Shown here piece after piece: positions 15,790 to 23,856 of a DNA stretch of 64,000 nucleotides. The position numbers and the translations under genes are program-made. Position 1 is the first letter of the stretch. Every line of letters starts with the position of its first letter. This stretch comes from Dehalococcoidia bacterium (GTDB taxonomy: Bacteria > Chloroflexota > Dehalococcoidia > UBA2979). The DNA lies in NCBI GenBank assembly GCA_023228825.1, contig JALOAL010000006.1, positions 104,585 through 168,584 on the forward strand, given 5' to 3'. The notes under the pieces were generated by a model. The model saw only the letters and a program-made list of their open reading frames with translations. It made no database searches and was not told the origin of the DNA.

Positions 15790-16959
15790 ATGCACATCGC
15801 CCACCTCACGCTGACCAACGTGCGCTCGTTCCGCCGCCTGGACCTGGCCCTGGAGCCGGGGCGGCACGTCATCGCCGGCGACAACGCACAGGGCAAGAGC
15901 AACCTGCTGGAGGCCGTCCAGATGCTCGCCACCGCCCGCACGCTGCGAGGTGGCACAGACCTCGACGTGATCTCGTGGCCGGCGGTGGAGGAGGATCCGC
16001 TGCCCGTCGCGCGGCTGGAGGCCGCGGTGCAGACGGCGCAGGGGAAGCGCACGCTGGAGATCGCCGTGATCGCGCAGGAGACGCCGCCCGGCATGCGCCC
16101 CACGCGCGCGTCTCGACGCTTCCGGGTGAACGGCGTGGCCCGACGCGCGTCCGACCTGATCGGCCAGTTGCGGGTGGTGATGTTCTCCGCGGACGACCTG
16201 GAGATCATTGCCGGTGCGCCCGCCGTGCGACGCCGCTACCTGGACATCACCCTCTCGCAGTTCGACGGTGCGTACCTGCGCGCCCTGCAGCGCTACGGTC
16301 GCGTGCTGGAGCAGCGCAACTCCCTGCTCCGCAAACTGCAGGAGCGCCGAGGCCGCCCGGACGAGTTGGACTTCTGGGACGACGAACTCGCCTCCACCGG
16401 CGCGCTCATCGCCCAGCGCCGGGCGGACGCCATCCGCGCGCTCGCTCGCGACGCGGCCGAGCGCTACGCCGAACTCGCGCCGTCCGAGGCGGAAGACCTG
16501 GCCATCTGCTACGTGCCCCGCCTGCCGCCCGCCGTGGCCGAGGCGATCCGTGAGCATGACCTGGCGGACCGTCTCCGCGCCACGCTGGTGGAGGAACGGC
16601 GAGAGGACATCCTGCGCGGGGTCACCCGCTGGGGGCCGCATCGGGACGACGTGCAGTTCCTGATCGGGGGGCGCCACGCGGGCAACAGCGCCTCACGAGG
16701 TCAGCAGCGCACCGCCGCGCTGGCGCTGCGGCTGGCCGAGGTGGAGTTGTCCACCCGCCGCAGTGGCGACGCCCCCGTGCTGCTGCTGGACGACATCCTG
16801 TCCGAACTCGACCCTGCCCGTCGCGAGCGCATCCTGCAGGTCGCGTACGGCGTGGACCAGGTGCTCATCACCACCCCGGACGAGGACCGCCCCTCGCGCG
16901 AGGAGATGCCGGACGCCGTCCGCTACCGGCTGGCGGAGGGCATCCTCACCCGCCAGTAG
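15790..16959 (+). CDS. recF: DNA replication and repair protein RecF
   Basis: 389 aa. SMC-like ATPase with the RecF opening 'HLTLTNVRSFRRLDL', Walker A GDNAQGKS (30-37), the 'FSADDLEIIAGAP' segment with 'RRRYLDITLSQFD', the ABC signature in 'SASRGQQRTAALALRLAE' and Walker B 'VLLLDDILSELD'. It loads RecA at gapped DNA with RecO and RecR. The upstream in-frame extension overlaps the kinase gene and is not supported. recF usually sits near dnaA, dnaN and gyrB; here it stands alone, and its 3' end overlaps the convergent lipid kinase gene by 14 nt. Confidence 0.95.
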   Translation: MHIAHLTLTNVRSFRRLDLALEPGRHVIAGDNAQGKSNLLEAVQMLATARTLRGGTDLDVISWPAVEEDPLPVARLEAAVQTAQGKRTLEIAVIAQETPPGMRPTRASRRFRVNGVARRASDLIGQLRVVMFSADDLEIIAGAPAVRRRYLDITLSQFDGAYLRALQRYGRVLEQRNSLLRKLQERRGRPDELDFWDDELASTGALIAQRRADAIRALARDAAERYAELAPSEAEDLAICYVPRLPPAVAEAIREHDLADRLRATLVEERREDILRGVTRWGPHRDDVQFLIGGRHAGNSASRGQQRTAALALRLAEVELSTRRSGDAPVLLLDDILSELDPARRERILQVAYGVDQVLITTPDEDRPSREEMPDAVRYRLAEGILTRQ

Positions 16960-17965
16960 GAGTGGGGCCTGGGGCGCCGGGCTGCGGCGCACCAAAGAGC
17001 GGGTTCGGTCCCGGCGCCACCAGTACCCGCAGGCGCGTAGGGGCCACCGTGAGGAGGAGCGGACGGGCGGAGTCGCAGACCGCGAAGGCCTCGCCGTCCA
17101 GTTGCAGCGGCAGGGGGCGCTCTGGCCGTAGCAGGAAGCGCGCGCCGCGCTCGTACGCCACGCGTGGCGCTCTTGCTGCGTGCCAGCCGCTGCGACGCCG
17201 CGCGACGCCCCGCACCAGGTGGCCTCCGGCGTCCAGCAGCCCTCTGACGCCCGCGCGCGCCTCGAACGTCACCAGGTCCAGCAGGCCGTCGTCCATCTCC
17301 GCGGCGGAGGCGATGCGCGCGACGCCGCCGTAGAGCCGGCTGTTCCCCGCCACCGCGAGGACGAGCGAGCGCCGCACCGCCTCCGGGCCGCCCTCCGTGT
17401 CTCGCTCGATGACGCAGAGTGTGGGGCGCTGGCGCCGCAGGACGTCCGCGCCGGCGACGATGAACGCTCCCTGCGCGAGCCAGCGCTTGAGGCGCGGCAT
17501 CCCGTCCACGCGCGCCACCACCGCCGCGTCCAGCCCGACCCCGCACATCAGGAGAAACGCGCGCTCCGCCTCGCCCACCGTCGCCACGCCCACGTCCACG
17601 GGGGCGGTGTGGAAGCGCTCCAGCAGCGCCAGCGCGCCCTCCGGGTCGAGCGGCACGCGGGCCTCGTGCGCCCACACGTTGGCCGTGCCCGCCGGCACCA
17701 CGCCCACCACCGTCTCCGCGTGTCCGGAACGGCGCACGGCCTCCACCACGCCGTTGAGCGTGCCGTCCCCCCCGCAGGCGAGCACCGCCCGCACGCCCTG
17801 CGACGGAGCGCGAGCCACGCGGTCCCGCAGGTCGCTGGCGCTGGCCGTCTCCACCACCTCCACGTCCCAGGAGGGCGCGGCGGCGGTCGCGGCGAAGCGG
17901 AGGCGCGCGGCGGGTACGGCGCGGCGGGCGCGAGGGTTGCGGACGATCAGCGCGCGAGGTCGCAT
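16946..17965 (-). CDS. Diacylglycerol kinase-family lipid kinase
   Basis: 339 aa. The DAGK catalytic domain has the nucleotide motif GGDGT at 65-69 ('ACGGDGTLNGVVEAV') and the 'VPAGTANVWAHEARVP' segment. The C-terminal beta-rich domain ends with 'LPLQLDGEAFAV', matching YegS/BmrU-type lipid kinases that phosphorylate diacylglycerol or related lipids. ATG 17965 follows TAGCAT by 7 nt and lacks a Shine-Dalgarno; the frame upstream of it is not supported. Confidence 0.9.
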   Translation of the reverse strand: MRPRALIVRNPRARRAVPAARLRFAATAAAPSWDVEVVETASASDLRDRVARAPSQGVRAVLACGGDGTLNGVVEAVRRSGHAETVVGVVPAGTANVWAHEARVPLDPEGALALLERFHTAPVDVGVATVGEAERAFLLMCGVGLDAAVVARVDGMPRLKRWLAQGAFIVAGADVLRRQRPTLCVIERDTEGGPEAVRRSLVLAVAGNSRLYGGVARIASAAEMDDGLLDLVTFEARAGVRGLLDAGGHLVRGVARRRSGWHAARAPRVAYERGARFLLRPERPLPLQLDGEAFAVCDSARPLLLTVAPTRLRVLVAPGPNPLFGAPQPGAPGPTPTGG

Positions 17966-17972
17966 GCCAGTG

Positions 17973-17978
17973 ATGCTA
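17973..17978 (-). promoter_or_regulatory. -10 hexamer TAGCAT of the lipid kinase gene
   Basis: Reading the minus strand: TAGCAT, 7 nt, ATG. A leaderless promoter is inferred. Confidence 0.45.
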
Positions 17979-18055
17979 GCCGCCCGCGCCGGCCGGTAGA
18001 CACCCCTCGAGGATGGGAGGCCTCGATACCCGGCGCTCACAGGGGGGGGCTTCGT

Positions 18056-18061
18056 TATCAT
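18056..18061 (+). promoter_or_regulatory. -10 hexamer TATCAT of the VOC gene
   Basis: TATCAT lies 32 nt before ATG 18094. Unlike the leaderless cases, the gene here has an AGCGGAGGA ribosome site, so a short leader of about 25 nt is expected. Confidence 0.4.
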
Positions 18062-18093
18062 CTCCGGGCGTGCTCGTGGTGAGCGGAGGAACG

Positions 18094-19008
18094 ATGCCGA
18101 TCCAGATCAAGCGGTTCGACCACATCAGCATGGCGGTCCCCGCCCTCGATCCACAGATCGACCTCATGAAGCGGCTCTTCGGCTTCCGCCTGGCCGGCAA
18201 GTTCGAGAATGACGAGGGCTACTTCGGCGCGAACCTGGAGATCCCCGGCCGCACGGCGATTGGCTGGGAGGTGCTGGCCCCGCGCGGCGAGGACTCCTAC
18301 CTGCACCGCTTCCTCGCCGGCCCCACTGGCCCCGGCCTGCACCACGTCGCCCTGCAGATCGAGTCCACGGCGCAGGCCGCGGAGGTGATCCGCCAGGAGG
18401 GCGCGGAGCCGTGGGGCTACAAGGAGCGCCCGGATCTGGCCCCGGACGAGCCGAGCCGCGGAGTGGTCTACCTGCATCCTCGGAGCGGTGGGCGCGGCTT
18501 CCTCTGGCAGATGTACGCCGGTGACCCCTGGCACCGAGGCGAACTGTTCGAGGACGACGCCGCGGACACGCTGGGCATCATCGCCGTGAACCACCTGGCC
18601 CACGCTACCCGCGACCGCGATGAACTGGGCGACTGGTACGAGCGCGTGTTCGGCCTCCACACCGTGTGGCGCTCACCCGGCGAGGGCGGCGCCTCCGGCT
18701 TCCGCACGCGCGTCCTTGAGACCCCCACCGAGCAGATCCGCTTCGAGATGCTGGAGCCCGCCGGTGAGGACTCGTTCATCGCGAAGTTCCTCGAAACCCG
18801 CGGGGAGGGGATGCACCACGTGACGTTCGAGGTGGGCGACTGGCAGCGCGCCCTGGCCGCCTGCCGCACGAACGGCGTGGCCCCCTTCGGCGAGCGCTCC
18901 GGCGAACGCGAAGGCGCCCGCTGGAGCGAGGCGTTCCTCCACCCCCGCGACACCGGCGGCGTGCTGGTGCAGTTCTTCTGGCAGGAACGCGCCGGGATCT
19001 GGATCTAG
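18094..19008 (+). CDS. Two-domain VOC (glyoxalase-fold) protein
   Basis: 304 aa with two vicinal-oxygen-chelate modules, about residues 6-150 ('KRFDHISMAVPALDPQIDLMKRLFGF') and 160-300 ('VNHLAHATRDRDELGDWYERVFGL'). His in 'FDHISMAV', 'GLHHVALQ', 'VNHLAHAT' and 'GMHHVTFEV', together with late Glu/Gln residues, provide the usual metal ligands. Members include methylmalonyl-CoA epimerase, extradiol dioxygenases and 4-hydroxyphenylpyruvate dioxygenase-like enzymes; the substrate cannot be assigned. ATG 18094 is set by GCGGAGGA with a 3-nt spacer. Confidence 0.85.
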   Translation: MPIQIKRFDHISMAVPALDPQIDLMKRLFGFRLAGKFENDEGYFGANLEIPGRTAIGWEVLAPRGEDSYLHRFLAGPTGPGLHHVALQIESTAQAAEVIRQEGAEPWGYKERPDLAPDEPSRGVVYLHPRSGGRGFLWQMYAGDPWHRGELFEDDAADTLGIIAVNHLAHATRDRDELGDWYERVFGLHTVWRSPGEGGASGFRTRVLETPTEQIRFEMLEPAGEDSFIAKFLETRGEGMHHVTFEVGDWQRALAACRTNGVAPFGERSGEREGARWSEAFLHPRDTGGVLVQFFWQERAGIWI

Positions 19009-19032
19009 CCCGGGCGCCTGACCACCGCGTCA

Positions 19033-19052
19033 GCCACCCGGCCTCGGGTGGC
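19033..19052. terminator. Hairpin between convergent VOC and VWA genes
   Basis: GCCACCCG-gcct-CGGGTGGC, an 8-bp perfect stem with a 4-nt loop, starting 25 nt after the VOC stop. It may terminate the VOC transcript. Confidence 0.5.
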
Positions 19053-19146
19053 CTCGCGGACCTGGAGCCGGTCCTCCGGGCGGCGGCGCGGCTTTACCGT
19101 CCCGAAGTGCTTGAGGGAACCGGCAGCGACCGGGGTGGGCATTCCC

Positions 19147-21480
19147 CTACCCCGAGATCTTCTTGCGCTTGTGCTGGACGTAGTCCACCAGCAGGTACTC
19201 GCCCAGGCGGTCGGGGGTGGTGTAGAAGACGCGGCCGCCGTTGATCTTGGCCAACTGGTTCACGAACTCCTTGAGGTAGTAGTTGCGGTCCAGCATGAAG
19301 GTGTTGATGCGGATGTCCTGCTGGGTCACCCGCTTCACGGCCTTCAGCGTCTCCCGGATCGTGATCGGGCTGGGCGGGTAGGCGAACTGCGAGCGGCCTC
19401 GTTCGAGGTGCGCGGTGGGTTCGCCGTCCGAGATCAGCAGGATCTGCTTCGCGCCGGCCCGGTGCTTGGCCAGCAGGCGCTCGGCCAGGAGCAGTGCGTG
19501 GTGCATGTTGGTGCCCAGCACGGACTCGTCCCAGCGCACGTAGGGCAGTTCCTGCGGCTTCAACTCCCGCGCGTAGGCGGAGAAGCCGATCACGTAGAGC
19601 GAGTCCTTCGGATACTGCGAGCGGATCAGGTTCTGCAGGGCCAGCGCCACCTTCTTCGCCGCCTGGAACGAGCCGCGCAGCGCCATGGACCACGAGAGGT
19701 CCACCATCAGCACCGTGGCCGTGGAGGTCACGAGTTCGCTGCGGTAGACCTCGAAGTCGTCCGGGGCCAGGGCCACGGGAGCGCCTCGGCCCTCGCGTTC
19801 CAGGGCGTTCATGATGGTCCTGCGCATGTCCAGGTAGAACGGGTCGCCGAACTCGTAGGGCTTGGACTCGTCCAGGCGCTCGCCGTGGCGGCCCTGCTCC
19901 GGCACGGGGTGGTTGCCGATGTCCTGCTTCTTCAGTTGCCGGTAGATCTCCTGTAGCGCGCTCTGCCCGATCATGCGCGTGCCGCGAGGCGTCAACTGCC
20001 ACTCCTCGCCCTCGCGACGGACGTAGCCGGCCTCTTCGAGGACTTCCAGCAGGCGCTTGAGGTCGTCGAACTGATCCACGGCGTCGTCGCCCAGCAGTTC
20101 GCGCAACTGGTCCAGGTCCACGTGATCCAGTTCGCCGGTGTACTGGGCGCGCTCCAGGTCGCTCTCCAGGTCGTCGATGTTGTGCATCTCGTTCATGAGA
20201 TTCATCGCCGCCTGCAGGTCGATCTCCTCGTCGCCGCGGAAGGGATAGGAGGAGGGGTCTTCGCCGCCGGGGTTGAGGAAGTCCAGGTTCTGGGCCAACT
20301 CCGAGAGTTCGGACTCCAACTCCGGGTCGCCCAGGCGATCCGCCAGCAGGCTCTGCAACTGCTCCCGCTGGTCCGAGGGCAGTGACTGCATGAGGGACTG
20401 CATGGCCTGCATCTGGGCCTGCATCTGCTCGATCAGGTCGTCCAGGGACTGCGGCGGGTTGTCGCCGAACATGTCGCCGTACTGCTCCATGAAGGAGTCG
20501 AAGTCCGGATCCTGGCCGCGCATGCGCTGGGCCAGCATGTCGTTCAGGTCGCGCACCATGTCCTTCATGCGCTGGAGGTCGCCCTCCGACATCTGCTCGA
20601 CCATCTCCTGGACGTTCTGGAAGAACTGGTTGGTCATGGCCTGGCGGAGTTGCTCCGTCAGTTCCTGGAAGCGCCGCTGGGCGTCCGGGTTGAGGAACTC
20701 GTAGTTCTGGAGTTCCTTCATCTGGCCGGCTGCGTCCGGCGGCAGGTCGTCCAGGAACTGCTGCTTGCGCTCCGCGATGCGGCGCAGCATCTCCTGGAAC
20801 TCCTGCTGCTCGTCCCCAGCGCCCGCCTGGCCCTGCTGCCCCTGTTCGCCGGGTTGTCCGGGTTGTCCGGGTTGTCCGGGTTGTCCGGGCTCGCCGCCGT
20901 CCGAGGCTTGCTCGCCTCCCTGCTGCGCGCCCTGCGGCTGCTGGCCGGTCTGCTGCTGGCTGTGCTGTCCGGAGGGGGCGCGTTGGCCGCCCCGCTGAGC
21001 CATGGGCTGCTGCTGTCTGGTCTGGCCGGTCTGGCCGGACTGCTGGCCCTGCTCGCCGGCATCGCCCTGTTCGCCCGCACCGGAGTCGCCGTCCTGCGGG
21101 TCGCCGGCCTGGGGTTGGCCGTCCTGAGGCTGGCCGCCGTCTGGTTGCTCGCCCTCGCCGACGCGGTCGTTGATGGTCTGGCGTTCCAGGTCCAAGATCT
21201 CTTCCAACTGGCGTTGGATGTCCTCCATCACGCCGCCCAGGTCGAACTGGTCCAGGCGCTGGCGGCGCATCTGGCGGAGGCGCTGGAGGAGGTCACGGAG
21301 GCCCTGCATGCGGTCGCCCTGGGGGGAGCGCATGCCGCGCTGCATCAGGTTCCGCAGCGCGTGCTGCAGGTCCCCGAAGTTCATCAGGTCGTCCGAAAGG
21401 GCCTCGAGGATTTCATCGGCGTCGAGCGACGGGATGGCCTGCGTCCCGTCCCACTCGCTGTAGCGGAACCTCATCGCCAT
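19147..21480 (-). CDS. VWA-domain protein partnered with a MoxR-like ATPase
   Basis: 777 aa. The C-terminal third carries a von Willebrand A domain with the MIDAS motif 'DLSWSM' near residue 593, 'GTNMHHALL' and 'ISDGEPTAHLE'. The N-terminal part is helical and rich in Gln and Asp. It contains a low-complexity stretch (about residues 110-220), including four tandem Gly-Gln-Pro triplets encoded by the 9-bp repeat at 20851-20886. The gene follows the MoxR-like ATPase, as in MoxR-VWA and magnesium-chelatase I/D pairs, where the ATPase remodels a target bound through the VWA protein. No chlorophyll or cobalamin genes are nearby, so the target is unknown. Confidence 0.87.
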   Translation of the reverse strand: MAMRFRYSEWDGTQAIPSLDADEILEALSDDLMNFGDLQHALRNLMQRGMRSPQGDRMQGLRDLLQRLRQMRRQRLDQFDLGGVMEDIQRQLEEILDLERQTINDRVGEGEQPDGGQPQDGQPQAGDPQDGDSGAGEQGDAGEQGQQSGQTGQTRQQQPMAQRGGQRAPSGQHSQQQTGQQPQGAQQGGEQASDGGEPGQPGQPGQPGQPGEQGQQGQAGAGDEQQEFQEMLRRIAERKQQFLDDLPPDAAGQMKELQNYEFLNPDAQRRFQELTEQLRQAMTNQFFQNVQEMVEQMSEGDLQRMKDMVRDLNDMLAQRMRGQDPDFDSFMEQYGDMFGDNPPQSLDDLIEQMQAQMQAMQSLMQSLPSDQREQLQSLLADRLGDPELESELSELAQNLDFLNPGGEDPSSYPFRGDEEIDLQAAMNLMNEMHNIDDLESDLERAQYTGELDHVDLDQLRELLGDDAVDQFDDLKRLLEVLEEAGYVRREGEEWQLTPRGTRMIGQSALQEIYRQLKKQDIGNHPVPEQGRHGERLDESKPYEFGDPFYLDMRRTIMNALEREGRGAPVALAPDDFEVYRSELVTSTATVLMVDLSWSMALRGSFQAAKKVALALQNLIRSQYPKDSLYVIGFSAYARELKPQELPYVRWDESVLGTNMHHALLLAERLLAKHRAGAKQILLISDGEPTAHLERGRSQFAYPPSPITIRETLKAVKRVTQQDIRINTFMLDRNYYLKEFVNQLAKINGGRVFYTTPDRLGEYLLVDYVQHKRKKISG
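20851..20886. repeat. Four tandem 9-bp repeats encoding Gly-Gln-Pro
   Basis: GGGTTGTCC occurs four times in exact succession within the VWA gene. It encodes a collagen-like GQP run on the minus strand and is likely to vary in copy number by slippage. Confidence 0.8.
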
Positions 21481-21528
21481 GGGACAGTCCTGTCCGGGAG
21501 CGGCTGGCCCCCGGACACCCGTCCGGGG
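21481..21528. promoter_or_regulatory. Palindrome and hairpin between MoxR-like and VWA genes
   Basis: GGACAG-tc-CTGTCC (21482-21495) lies directly before the VWA start codon, so it may be an operator or a translational structure. CCCCGGAC-accc-GTCCGGGG (21509-21528) is an 8-bp hairpin just after the MoxR-like stop and may attenuate read-through into the VWA gene. Confidence 0.45.
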
Positions 21529-21549
21529 CCGTTGAGTGCAGGGTGCGGC

Positions 21550-22953
21550 CTAGCCGCGGTAGAGGGCCTGCGCGCCCAGCCGATCCTTGCTCAGTCGCTT
21601 GTTCAGGTGGAGGCCCTCCAGGACGAACTCCACGGCGGCGGCTTGCACCTCCGCGCGTTCGTCGCTGGTCACGGCGCCTACCACTTCAGCCAGGCCATCA
21701 ATGCTGCTCATGAGGCTGGTGTAGTCACGGGCCGGCATGGCCTCGCCGGTCTCCACGGAGCGGCCGGTCTTGAAGGCCTCCACCACGCGCTCCGTGTCCA
21801 CGTCTCCCAGCCGCCGGTTGAAGGTGGCGACGATGGCGCCCTGGATGAGGCGGTCCAGGATCTGCTCGTCCTTGCCCTCCTCCACGGTCTCGAACTCCAC
21901 CTTGCCCTGCAGGGCGGGGATGATGAACGGCAGGTCGGAGATGCGAGGCACCACGGTGGTGCCGCCCAGCCGGATGGCCCGGCGCAGCGCGTTCGCCAGC
22001 ATCGCCTCGTAGTCCGCCACGGAGGCGCGGACGGAGACGCCGGAGCGCTGGCTGACGTCCGGGGAGCGCCGCGCCAGGCGGCTGATCTCCGCCACCACTT
22101 CCTTCATGTACTCCGGCACCACCACCTCGAACTCGCCGTCTTCGGAGAGGTGGGAGGCCTCCGCCTCCATGATGGCGATCTCGTTCTCGATGGACTGGGG
22201 GTAGTGCGTGCGGATCTGGGAGCCGTAGCGGTCCTTGAGCGGGGTGATGATGCGCCCGCGGTTGGTGTAGTCCTCCGGGTTGGCGGTGGCCACCACCAGC
22301 ACGTCCAGCGGCAGGCGCACCTTGTGCCCGCGGATCTGGACGTCGCGCTCCTCCATGACGTTCAGGAGGCCCACCTGGATGCGCTCCTGCAGGTCTGGCA
22401 GTTCGTTCAGGGCGAAGATGCCGCGGTTGGTGCGCGGGATGAGGCCGTAGTGGATGGTCATCTCGTCGCCCAGGTAGCGGCCTTCCGCCACCTTGATCGG
22501 GTCGATCTCGCCAATGAGGTCGGCGATCGTGATGTCCGGGGTGGCCAGTTTCTCGCCGTAGCGCTCGGTGCGATGCACCCAGCGGATGGGAGCGTCGTCA
22601 CCGCGTTCGGCCACGATCTGCTTGCCCTGGGGGGTGATCGGGTGGAACGGGTCCTCCGGGATCTCCGAGCCCTCCAGCGTGGGCGTCCACTCGTCCAGCA
22701 GCGAGGTCAGACTGCGGATGATGCGTGACTTCGCCTGCCCGCGCTCGCCCAGCAGGATGATGTCCTGCCCGGAGAGGATCGCGTTCTGCAGTTGCGGGAC
22801 AACGGTGTCGTCGTACCCGACGATGCCGGGGAAGATGTCTTCACCCGACCGGATCTTCTGGATCAGGTTGGCCCGCATCTCTTCGCGGACGGGAAGGATC
22901 GTGACGCCAGCAGTCCTCAACTGGCCCAGCGTCGCCGGTCGATCGTTCGCCAA
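21550..22953 (-). CDS. MoxR/ChlI-like AAA+ ATPase
   Basis: 467 aa. AAA+ domain with Walker A GERGQAKS near residue 67 and the Walker B region 'GIFALNELPDLQERIQVGLLNVMEER', where Asn-Glu replaces the usual Asp-Glu. This is followed by 'LVVATANPEDYTNRG' (sensor 1) and 'ITPLKDRYGSQIRTHYP' (arginine finger region), as in magnesium-chelatase subunit I relatives. TTG 22953 is preferred: GGAGGGGG lies 7 nt upstream and a consensus -10 (TATACT, 22984-22979) lies before that. An ATG 60 nt further upstream would precede the promoter. It pairs with the downstream VWA gene. Confidence 0.87.
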   Translation of the reverse strand: MANDRPATLGQLRTAGVTILPVREEMRANLIQKIRSGEDIFPGIVGYDDTVVPQLQNAILSGQDIILLGERGQAKSRIIRSLTSLLDEWTPTLEGSEIPEDPFHPITPQGKQIVAERGDDAPIRWVHRTERYGEKLATPDITIADLIGEIDPIKVAEGRYLGDEMTIHYGLIPRTNRGIFALNELPDLQERIQVGLLNVMEERDVQIRGHKVRLPLDVLVVATANPEDYTNRGRIITPLKDRYGSQIRTHYPQSIENEIAIMEAEASHLSEDGEFEVVVPEYMKEVVAEISRLARRSPDVSQRSGVSVRASVADYEAMLANALRRAIRLGGTTVVPRISDLPFIIPALQGKVEFETVEEGKDEQILDRLIQGAIVATFNRRLGDVDTERVVEAFKTGRSVETGEAMPARDYTSLMSSIDGLAEVVGAVTSDERAEVQAAAVEFVLEGLHLNKRLSKDRLGAQALYRG

Positions 22954-22978
22954 GGTGTACCCCCTCCGGTTCGCCGTC

Positions 22979-22984
22979 AGTATA
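22979..22984 (-). promoter_or_regulatory. -10 hexamer TATACT of the MoxR-VWA unit
   Basis: TATACT on the minus strand with GGAGGGGG at 22968-22961 and TTG at 22953. Expected leader about 19 nt. Confidence 0.55.
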
Positions 22985-23124
22985 CGCAGGCACCAAGGCC
23001 CCCCGTGCAACAACCCCCGGTGGAACCTCGGGCAGGCGTCACGGAACCCTCACCAGATCGGCATTCCCGCGTCCAGGATGTACGCGAGGCGGTGGCGATC
23101 CGCACGTGAGGCGCCGAGGCGGAC

Positions 23125-23160
23125 ACGAAGAATCCCCCGCTCTCGCGGGGGATTCTTCGT
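23125..23160. terminator. 16-bp perfect hairpin after the XRE gene
   Basis: 16-bp perfect stem (23125-23140 with 23145-23160) closing on the loop TCTC. One arm is ACGAAGAATCCCCCGC. It begins 60 nt beyond the XRE stop on the minus strand and reads as a strong, probably bidirectional terminator. No other gene occupies 22985-23219. Confidence 0.75.
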
Positions 23161-23219
23161 CGTGGGTGGAGCACGGTCGGCGGTGGAGGGCGCTCGAGGC
23201 GCCCTCGATCCGTCGGGTC

Positions 23220-23549
23220 TTAGATGGCCGCCTCGGCGACGGCGCCCACGGGGACGCGTGTCTGGAGTTGCTCCACGGCGCGGCCGAGCAGGGAGTCCCG
23301 CACCACGATCACGTCCGGCAGGTCCAGCAGGTCGCCGAGCGACACGTTGAGGCCGGCCGCCACGCCCAGGAGCGTGGACAGCGGCATGTCGCGCTTGCCG
23401 TTCTCGTAGTTGGAGAGCGAGGCCTGCGTGATGCCCGCCACGCGCGCCACTTCCGCCTGCGACATCTCGCGGCGGAGTCGCCACTCGCGGATCCGCTGGC
23501 CGATCTCGACGCGCATCGTCCGCTGTTCAACTTCCAGAGTGGTCACCAT
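23220..23549 (-). CDS. XRE-family transcriptional regulator
   Basis: 109 aa. Cro/C1-type HTH at about residues 16-70: 'IGQRIREWRLRREMSQAEVARVAGITQASLSNYENGKRDMPLSTLLGVAAGL'. A short C-terminal helical tail (LLGRAVEQLQT) may serve in dimerisation. ATG 23549 has AAGGAT upstream. Two palindromes sit 80-120 bp upstream and are candidate autoregulatory operators. Target genes are unknown. Confidence 0.9.
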   Translation of the reverse strand: MVTTLEVEQRTMRVEIGQRIREWRLRREMSQAEVARVAGITQASLSNYENGKRDMPLSTLLGVAAGLNVSLGDLLDLPDVIVVRDSLLGRAVEQLQTRVPVGAVAEAAI

Positions 23550-23856
23550 GTCATCCTTTTCTGGTGGCCGGCGTGCTGGGTCCGGACCACTGGCCGCGGT
23601 GCTGGGAAGCCGCGTTCAGTCATTCATCCCGGGTTAGAATTTCCGGGAAAGTTTGTGCGTGTGTGCACAAAATATGATGCCTGTCGTGACACTCAGTGGC
23701 AAGGGGCACCGGGGCGGAAGTCGTAAACGGACTATTAACTCCCGCTCCCAACCCGCACCGGCAGGGCGGAATTGGGAGGTCGCCCGCCCTCGTCTGGGGG
23801 CCGGCGGCGCTGCTCCCGGGGCCTCGCAGGGCCGTGCTGGGGACGCCGATCCGAGG
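23550..23856. other. 307-bp intergenic region with two palindromes upstream of the XRE gene
   Basis: No gene was found. TTTGTGC-gtgtgt-GCACAAA (23652-23671) and CCCGG-n10-CCGGG (23628-23647) are candidate operators for the XRE regulator, in a patch of lower GC. The remainder up to the 3' end of the 3D-domain gene shows nothing recognisable. Confidence 0.45.

Noticed and set aside
20650..22728. 692-codon plus-strand frame, including apparent LLALLAG-type hydrophobic repeats
   Set aside because: Antisense to the VWA and MoxR-like genes; the Leu/Ala pattern is the mirror of Gln/Glu-rich coding.
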